From NCBI GenBank assembly GCA_013693915.1, contig CP059264.1:855546-862328 (forward strand): DNA of 6,783 bases. The letters run 5' to 3'. The translations under genes were made by a program, and so were the position numbers. Under the pieces are notes generated by a model. The model had not been told where the DNA came from. It searched no databases and worked only from the letters and a program-made list of their open reading frames with translations. The DNA is from Dechloromonas sp. Lineage in GTDB: Bacteria > Pseudomonadota > Gammaproteobacteria > Burkholderiales > Rhodocyclaceae. Shown here piece by piece: positions 1 through 4,849 of the stretch (the stretch's first letter is position 1; every line of letters starts with the position of its first letter).

Positions 1-2593
1 TGGAGGGCAGCAGCGCGGTCTGGCCATTGACCAGCAGGTCGAGATAGCCGGGGAAGGCCTTGGGCTGGGCGCACAGCGCGTCGTGCGCGGTGTCGGCCGC
101 GTACCAGACGGGAACGCCGGCGAGTCGGCCCGATTCCCAGCTTACCGTGCCGTCGCCGTCGCGGGTGGCGATGAACTCGAGGCGCTTGCGCGCCGGCGGC
201 CACCAGTCGCTGCCGGCGGTCAACTGGTAATCGATGACGGTGGCCGGCTGGCAGCCGGCGACATAGACCATGTGCTGCGGGTCGGGCGCGGCGCCGCGGA
301 GCAGCTTCCAGGTTGCTGCCGCCTCCTGCAGCCCGGCCGCTTCGGCGGTCGGCCAGGCGGCGCCGGTTTGCTGGCGCAATGTCTGCCAGCGGCCGGCATC
401 GGCGAAATCGGGGTCGTCCGGGGCGAAGGGCAGCAGTTCGAGCAGGCCGGGGTAGCGCGAGACGAGGCCGATGATCTGGTCGGTGCTCTGGGTGATGTCG
501 AGCAGCGCCAGCTTGCTCTGCGTCGGGTTGCAGCCGGTCAGCCAGCGCACGGCCTCGTAGGAGCCGAGGTTGGGTGTGCCGAGCATCAGGAAGCGGCTGC
601 CCGGCAGGCGCACGATGCGCTGCCAGAGGGCGCTGCCGGCGCCGCCGTCGGCGATCAGCGCGCGCACCACGAGGCCGCCCATCGAGTGCGCCACCAGGCG
701 CAGCGGCTGGCCGTTGCGCTCGGCCTGGGTGACCAGCGGTTCGAGGGTTTCGGCAAGGCGGGCGGCGGCCTTGCGCACCGAGTGGCGCCAGTCGTAGGGA
801 AAGATCTCGACCTGGTGGCTGCCCGCCAGGAATTCGACCAGCGGTCCGTAGAACTGGTCGACCAGCCCGGCCGGCGCGATGCCCTCGCGGCCCATCGCCA
901 GGCGCTTGAGGCCGCCGCGGAGGAGCGCCCAGTAGTCGAGCCAGACGCTGTCGCCGTCGACGCGCAACTGGCTGCCCATGGTCCCGGGCAGGACGACGGC
1001 AATCGGCCGCCGCTTGCCGTCGCCGCGGCTGCGCACGACGGCGGCCTGGCAACGGGGAGCGGCCGGGGCGGCGTCGGCAATCGGCAGGAAGCCGCCGCTG
1101 TCGCCATCGGCGCGGGCGAGGCCGGCCTGCAGCCAGCGCACGCTCTGCTCGTTGATGAAATAGCGGAAGTGATTGACCTTCGCTCCCGCGTCCTTGCGCA
1201 GTCGCGAGCCATTGACCGGACGCGGCAGGCCGCCGCTCATCGAGCCCGTGTCGACGACGAGGTCGTGCTCGTTGCGGTAGAACCAGTCGCTGGCCAGCAC
1301 CTTGAGCGTGTTCCACAAGCCGTCGCCGGCCTCGATGTCGCCGGCGATGACGCTGAGGTCGGCGTCGCTGACCAAGTCCGGCGTGCCGTTGAGCAGGCGG
1401 GTCAGGGCCGAGCCCGGCACCATCGCTTCGAGGCCCGGCAAGGTGCGCGGATCGGTGCGTTCCTTGACCACGGCGAGCAGGAAGTCGAGTCCGTCAGCGA
1501 ACAGACCGTTGCCGGTTGCCGCCGCGACCAGGTAGTCGAGCACCGACAGCCAGCGGTCGAGGCGGCCGGAAGCGAGCGTCGTGCCGCGCGCCGGGCAGGC
1601 GACGCGGACGAAACGCGTAATGCGCAGCCTCTTGGTGGCGAGCAGCGCGACCAGTTCGAGCAGGCGCTGGCGGTCGGCCTCGTAGGCATCGTCGCGTGCC
1701 TTGGCCTCGGCGTCGGCCAGCGGCGACAGGCCGAGCTGCGGCGCCAGGGTGCGGTCGGCAGCGAACAGGGTGGCCACCTGCGCTTCGCCCAGCACCTCGG
1801 CCAGCCTGGCGCAGCCGGAGAGGGCGAGCACCTCGCCGACCAGCCCGCCGCGCGAGTGGCTGACCAGATGCACTTCGGCGCCGTCGGGCAGGCGCCGGGC
1901 CAGGTCGAGGGCATTGGCGATCGGGCTTTCGCTCAACGTCCGGTGTTCGAGCGCGAAGACGCGGTCGCCGTATGCAGGCGCCAGCGCCGCGCGCACGCGG
2001 GCGCCCTCGGTGTTGGCGGTTTCCCACAATTTCCCGAAGCTGCTCCAGGTGTTCGACACGGTGCCGTGCAGGAAGACCAGCAGCGGCCCCGCGCCGGCGG
2101 CGATCGCCTCGGTGTCGGGAACGGCATGCAGCCGGAAGGCGCCGGCCAGGTCGAGGCGGTAGAAGCCGGGCGGGTGGCCGCCGAGCTGACTCTCCTCGAA
2201 GACTTTGCCCAACCTGGCGGCGGATGCTTCGACGAGATCGACGCCGAAGAAATCGAGGACGCGGATCGCCAGCCCGGCGATCCCGCGCTCGCCGCCGTCC
2301 GCCCGCCGCGGGTTGAGGCGGGAGAACTCCCAGGCGCCGGCCGCGCCGTCATCGCCCCCGCGGGCAACCGGCGGCATCCCGTATTCGCGGGTCAGGTCGT
2401 CGACCCGGCTCCACAGCACGAAGCCGTTGTCGAGTTCGACACGGACCACGGCGTCGCCGGCGACTTCGATCTCATCGGCGGCGCCGTCGCGGGCGCTGCC
2501 AGGGAGCAGGCGGTGGCTGGGCGAACGGCCGCCGACAGCCTTGCCGCGGCTTTCACTGCGGATGCCGCGAATCTTGTACAGGCGCTGGGACAT
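1..2593 (-). CDS. Tandem alpha/beta-hydrolase (DUF7379-like plus LCAT/PGAP1-like lipase), 3' end outside window
   Basis: Open from the ATG at 2593 to the left edge without a stop (at least 864 aa); the C-terminus is missing. The start is set by a GGAGGAG Shine-Dalgarno six bases upstream, 39 bases after the caspase stop. Residues 1-160 are an unrecognised, partly beta-rich leader. Domain 1 (about 165-480) has an oxyanion-type LVFLHGT (H176-G177), a nucleophile elbow SHSRGG (Ser247) and candidate acid/His partners Asp444 or Asp448 and His475; it resembles DUF7379-type hydrolases. Domain 2 (about 525-864) has PGTMGSQL (536-543) typical of the lecithin:cholesterol acyltransferase fold, elbow AHSMGG (Ser637), GDGTV (Asp814) and AHD (His837), so a full Ser-Asp-His triad is visible. 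No signal peptide or membrane helix is evident. Family knowledge suggests lipid or ester hydrolysis; the substrate is unknown. I infer that it is the effector of the operon. Further domains, for example CHAT or repeats, could follow beyond the edge. Confidence 0.88.
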   Translation of the reverse strand, partial: MSQRLYKIRGIRSESRGKAVGGRSPSHRLLPGSARDGAADEIEVAGDAVVRVELDNGFVLWSRVDDLTREYGMPPVARGGDDGAAGAWEFSRLNPRRADGGERGIAGLAIRVLDFFGVDLVEASAARLGKVFEESQLGGHPPGFYRLDLAGAFRLHAVPDTEAIAAGAGPLLVFLHGTVSNTWSSFGKLWETANTEGARVRAALAPAYGDRVFALEHRTLSESPIANALDLARRLPDGAEVHLVSHSRGGLVGEVLALSGCARLAEVLGEAQVATLFAADRTLAPQLGLSPLADAEAKARDDAYEADRQRLLELVALLATKRLRITRFVRVACPARGTTLASGRLDRWLSVLDYLVAAATGNGLFADGLDFLLAVVKERTDPRTLPGLEAMVPGSALTRLLNGTPDLVSDADLSVIAGDIEAGDGLWNTLKVLASDWFYRNEHDLVVDTGSMSGGLPRPVNGSRLRKDAGAKVNHFRYFINEQSVRWLQAGLARADGDSGGFLPIADAAPAAPRCQAAVVRSRGDGKRRPIAVVLPGTMGSQLRVDGDSVWLDYWALLRGGLKRLAMGREGIAPAGLVDQFYGPLVEFLAGSHQVEIFPYDWRHSVRKAAARLAETLEPLVTQAERNGQPLRLVAHSMGGLVVRALIADGGAGSALWQRIVRLPGSRFLMLGTPNLGSYEAVRWLTGCNPTQSKLALLDITQSTDQIIGLVSRYPGLLELLPFAPDDPDFADAGRWQTLRQQTGAAWPTAEAAGLQEAAATWKLLRGAAPDPQHMVYVAGCQPATVIDYQLTAGSDWWPPARKRLEFIATRDGDGTVSWESGRLAGVPVWYAADTAHDALCAQPKAFPGYLDLLVNGQTALLPS

Positions 2594-2632
2594 GGAAGGC
2601 TCCTCCGAAAGGTAAGGCGGGGCGAATTGCGC

Positions 2633-3466
2633 TCAGGCGAGAACCCTGCCCTTGCGCGCGGCCTCATTGCCGACGATCTGCGGCGACTGCGGGTAGCTTG
2701 CCGAAGGCAGGTACTTGCCGATGGACTTGTGCCAGTCGGCGTAGGTGGCTTCCGGCTTCAGTCCCTTCAGCGCCTTCAGCGCGTAATGGGTGAAAGCGCC
2801 GTTGTAACGGCCGGCGATGCGGGCATCGTAGCTGTAGTTGTTGGGGCCTTCCTTGCAGCCCGAGAGCAGCAGGTCGCCGAGCTTGTTCGAATAGGCGCTC
2901 AACAGCGGCGAGGTGCCGGCGGGCGCGACCATCGTCGTCGCCGGCTTGCCAGCGCGATCCTTCGGCAGCAGCCTGGCCGGGAGCCAGTTGCCCATGGGCA
3001 TGAAGCGCGGCCGCGTGTCGGCATCCTTCTCGGCCCGGGCGGCGCGGGTCACGGTGCCGGAGTGACAACTGTCGGAAATCAGCACGATGCGCACCCCGGC
3101 CTTGCGGGCGCCGAAGATGCTCCTGATTTCGTCGTCGATCAGCGCCTCGCCCCTGGCTTGCAGGTCGTAAGGGCAGAGCGCCTCGTCGAGGCCGTCGGCT
3201 TCGTCGCCGTCCTCGTCCGGCTGGTAGGTGCCGTGCCCGGAGAAGGTGATGACCAGGCTGTCGCCGTTGCCTGCCTTGCCGATCAGGTCGTTCATGGCCT
3301 GGATCATGGCGGCCTTGGTCGCCTGGTCGTCGAGCAGTTTCTCCACCGTGAAGCCGCGCCCGGCGAGCATGGCGGCCCAGTCGTTGGCGTCGTTGACGCA
3401 GCCCTGCAAGTCCATTTGCGTGCCGGGGTAGTTGTTGATGCCGATGCAGAGTGCGTTCCTGGCCAT
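2633..3466 (-). CDS. Caspase-family cysteine protease (peptidase C14, orthocaspase/metacaspase-like)
   Basis: This 277-aa single-domain protein starts with ARNALCIGINNYPG, the usual first strand and loop of bacterial caspase-like proteins. The catalytic His is in TFSGHGTY (His78) and the catalytic Cys in ISDSCHSG (Cys134), so the dyad is intact. The acidic run DEADGLDEALCPYD (88-101) and LIDDEI (109-114) match conserved metacaspase segments that shape the substrate pocket. The C-terminal region (about 185-277) has LLSAYSN, LLLSGC, NGAFTHYAL and SYPQSPQIVG, as in bacterial C14 proteins. The open frame continues 129 codons upstream of this ATG, but that extension is low-complexity and lies over the SLOG-like gene; the GAGGAG site and the family N-terminus fix the start. 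No fused sensor or transmembrane domain is present, so partners must supply recognition and output. It lies between the SLOG-like gene (74-base gap) and the hydrolase gene (39-base gap). Cytosolic location and Arg/Lys or Asp cleavage preference are inferred. Confidence 0.95.
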   Translation of the reverse strand: MARNALCIGINNYPGTQMDLQGCVNDANDWAAMLAGRGFTVEKLLDDQATKAAMIQAMNDLIGKAGNGDSLVITFSGHGTYQPDEDGDEADGLDEALCPYDLQARGEALIDDEIRSIFGARKAGVRIVLISDSCHSGTVTRAARAEKDADTRPRFMPMGNWLPARLLPKDRAGKPATTMVAPAGTSPLLSAYSNKLGDLLLSGCKEGPNNYSYDARIAGRYNGAFTHYALKALKGLKPEATYADWHKSIGKYLPSASYPQSPQIVGNEAARKGRVLA

Positions 3467-3473
3467 GACGGGT

Positions 3474-3479
3474 CTCCTC
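3474..3479 (-). promoter_or_regulatory. Shine-Dalgarno site that sets the caspase start
   Basis: On the minus strand the bases read GAGGAG, followed by a seven-base spacer and the ATG at 3466. This decides between the family-consistent start and the much longer upstream-open frame. Confidence 0.8.
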
Positions 3480-3540
3480 GTTGGTGGTGTGGCGGGCGGC
3501 GGTTCGCCGTTGCCGATCGATCTTCCGTTTCCTGTCGCGG

Positions 3541-4374
3541 TCACCAGAGTTCGCGCGTGTCCAGCCAGGTGACCTGGCAGTGGCGTCGCTTGACTTCCTC
3601 GACCATGTGGGCTGTGCCGCCAGCACCGTCGCCGCCGTTGCCATCCCACAGGCAGATGAAGCGCAGGCGGTCGCGCCCCTGCGCCAGGGCGCTGTACAGC
3701 AGCCAGCGGTTGCAGCGCTCGTAGGGGTCGCCCGGCTTGCCTGCGCGGTCGCGCGGTAGCGGGCCGAGGGCATCGGGCATGATGCGCGGCGGCAGCGACA
3801 GGCGATCGCGCAGGGCAAGGTAGCGCGCACGCCAGGTTTCGCCAGCGCAGCATGGGAGCACCGAGGTCGCGATGAATTCGGGTTCGGGCAGCGGCAGCAG
3901 CAGTTGCAGGCTGCTGCCGCGCGCCAGGCAGGCTTCGCCGAACAGGATGTCCCCGCCGGCCGCGCCCTGGGCGATGGCCAGATCGTCCGGCCCGGCGCCC
4001 AGGCTGTCGAGCGCCTCGCCGATGCGGGCAGCGGCGATGCCCTCCCTGTCGGCCGGGAAACGCGGCAGCGGGCGATCCGGGGTGTCGATCCTGTGGCCGG
4101 AGAAGAGGAAGACCTTCCCCGGCGACTCGCGGGGATCCCGCTGACGCAGCATCTCGTCCGCCAGCGCCCGGGCCGAGGCGCGCAAGGCGGCCGACGGCGC
4201 CTCGTCGGCGAGCACATCGATGTCCTCCGGGTGACCGGACTTGCGGGCGATATCGATGCGTGCCGCCCAGCCTTCGCCGGCGCTGCGGGCAAGAACGCCA
4301 TTGCCGCCGCTGGCCGCGCCGGGTCCGTCCGGATTGCTGCCGATTGGCGTGGCGACTGGAACGTTCAGGCTCAT
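3541..4374 (-). CDS. SLOG-like Rossmann-fold protein, putative sensor or nucleotide-handling partner of the caspase
   Basis: This 277-aa protein is first in the apparent operon. Residues 1-80 are a Gly/Ala-rich then helical leader. The core begins at KVFLFSGHRID (87-97). It continues with a helix, then DLAIAQGAAGGDILFGEACLARG (131-153) and LQLLLPLPEPEF (156-167). The GAAGGD-helix arrangement resembles the GGARGAD loop of SLOG/DprA-like nucleotide-binding proteins. The C-terminal half has CNRWLLYSAL (221-230) and a strand-loop LRFICLWDGNGGDGAGGT (237-254) that looks like a second phosphate- or nucleotide-binding Gly loop, then a terminal strand. The ATG has an AGAGAGG-like Shine-Dalgarno just upstream, so I accept this start. 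Family knowledge: SLOG proteins bind or process nucleotide-like ligands and often sit in conflict operons. Inference: it senses or makes a signal controlling the neighbouring protease. No enzymatic activity can be assigned, and assignment to SLOG rests on motif resemblance only. Confidence 0.82.
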   Translation of the reverse strand: MSLNVPVATPIGSNPDGPGAASGGNGVLARSAGEGWAARIDIARKSGHPEDIDVLADEAPSAALRASARALADEMLRQRDPRESPGKVFLFSGHRIDTPDRPLPRFPADREGIAAARIGEALDSLGAGPDDLAIAQGAAGGDILFGEACLARGSSLQLLLPLPEPEFIATSVLPCCAGETWRARYLALRDRLSLPPRIMPDALGPLPRDRAGKPGDPYERCNRWLLYSALAQGRDRLRFICLWDGNGGDGAGGTAHMVEEVKRRHCQVTWLDTRELW

Positions 4375-4493
4375 GCGGGCCTCTCTGTTGGCGTCCCGGT
4401 GATCAGGGAGAAGCCGGGAATGCTTGATTCATGCCGGCTGCCGGCCGGGGCGCTCCGTTTTCCACGGCTGGCGCCCGTGCAAAGTCATAAGCT

Positions 4494-4522
4494 ATCTTAG
4501 TTCGCCGGCCGGCGGCTGCCAA
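4494..4522 (-). promoter_or_regulatory. Candidate sigma-70-type promoter for the SLOG-caspase-hydrolase operon
   Basis: The minus strand reads TTGGCA (4522-4517, 5/6 match to the -35 consensus), exactly 17 bases of spacer, then TAAGAT (4499-4494, 4/6 match to the -10 consensus). Transcription would begin near 4487 and give a leader of about 110 bases before the SLOG-like ATG. It is the best promoter-like pair I found in the spacer. The match is by eye only. Confidence 0.5.
4503..4514. repeat. 12-base perfect palindrome between the -35 and -10 elements (possible operator)
   Basis: CGCCGGCCGGCG is its own reverse complement and lies wholly inside the 17-base promoter spacer. A repressor bound here would block polymerase. 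In GC-rich DNA such palindromes also arise by chance, so operator function is only a suggestion. Confidence 0.35.
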
Positions 4523-4594
4523 GGACTTTCCTGATCCGCCGCCTGCGCTCGCGGCGCTCTGGGTACTGGAGACGAGGAACACCGCTTGCCCCAC

Positions 4595-4612
4595 CCGGTC
4601 GCGGTCGACCGG
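4595..4612. repeat. Short hairpin, with a distant inverted copy of its core
   Basis: CCGGTC and GACCGG form a 6-bp stem around a six-base loop; the overlapping CGGTCGACCG is a perfect 10-base palindrome. The 10-mer GCGGTCGACC (4601-4610) recurs as its exact reverse complement at 4714-4723, about 100 bases away. Function unknown; it could be a protein-binding pair or chance. Confidence 0.35.
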
Positions 4613-4752
4613 AGAAAATGGGCTGTTTTCAAGATCGGGCTCGGTTCAAACAGGGGAACAGGCGACGGTTTGCGGGAATGGAAAGAAACAGTTCGTTTTG
4701 GCCCCTTTCCCGGGGTCGACCGCAACAGGGTGGCGGAAGGCTGCTGGCTCTA

Positions 4753-4797
4753 TTGATCCGGCCGCCTGAAACTTCAAACTTCAGCTGGACGGATCAA
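4753..4797. repeat. Long imperfect inverted repeat (hairpin) downstream of the helicase gene
   Basis: TTGATCCG (4753-4760) pairs perfectly with CGGATCAA (4790-4797). After a 1x1 mismatch, CCG pairs with TGG (two GC pairs and one G-T). After another mismatch, CTGAA (4766-4770) pairs with TTCAG (4780-4784), leaving a nine-base loop. It starts 53 bases past the helicase stop. For the minus-strand transcript the T run (TTTTTT) comes before the stem, not after it, so it is not a classic intrinsic terminator. It could protect the 3' end of the message, be a structured RNA, or mark an old recombination site. Confidence 0.5.
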
Positions 4798-4849
4798 AAA
4801 AGCGTATGCCACGTTTGCTTCTCAGTCAGGAGCAGCCGTTTAGCCGAGT

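Larger units (their letters stand above)
4375..4849. other. Intergenic region of 475 bases with palindromes, no convincing gene
   Basis: This spacer separates the helicase stop from the SLOG-like start. Short open frames cross it on both strands, but none shows a recognisable motif or consistent codon use. It is visibly less GC-rich than the left operon, especially about 4615-4850. It contains a promoter candidate (4494-4522), a 12-base palindrome in that promoter, a 6-bp hairpin at 4537-4556, a 6-bp hairpin at 4595-4612 and a long hairpin at 4753-4797. A near-identical direct repeat also occurs: TGATCCGCCGCCTG at 4532-4545 and TGATCCGGCCGCCTG at 4754-4768, differing by one inserted base. No tRNA, terminator with hairpin followed by a T run, or insertion-sequence end was recognised. 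Confidence 0.7.

Noticed and set aside
3497..3509. Five-bp hairpin CGGCG/CGCCG in the SLOG-caspase gap as a regulatory element
   Set aside because: Short, with a three-base loop, and common by chance in GC-rich DNA; no T run follows it.
83..3724. A 1213-codon open frame on the plus strand
   Set aside because: It lies in exact codon register opposite the hydrolase and caspase genes. In GC-rich DNA with strong GC3 bias the mirrored frame lacks stops. The product is low-complexity Ala/Gly/Arg/Gln-rich without motifs, whereas the minus strand gives recognisable enzymes.
2633..3853. A longer caspase reading (406 aa) starting at 3853
   Set aside because: The 129 extra residues are Arg/Pro/Ala-rich antifold sequence overlapping the SLOG-like gene in another frame; the family N-terminus and GAGGAG site support the ATG at 3466.
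2664..4301. A 545-codon minus-strand frame spanning both the SLOG-like and caspase genes
   Set aside because: It is a shifted reading of the two real genes, rich in Arg/Ala/Ser with no motif.
4403..4725. Two small minus-strand frames (63 and 77 codons) in the spacer
   Set aside because: Neither has a clear ribosome site or motif, and they overlap each other and the promoter candidate.
4753..4808. Intrinsic terminator of the helicase transcript
   Set aside because: On the minus strand the T run precedes the stem, the wrong order for Rho-independent termination; on the plus strand the stem is followed by A rather than T.
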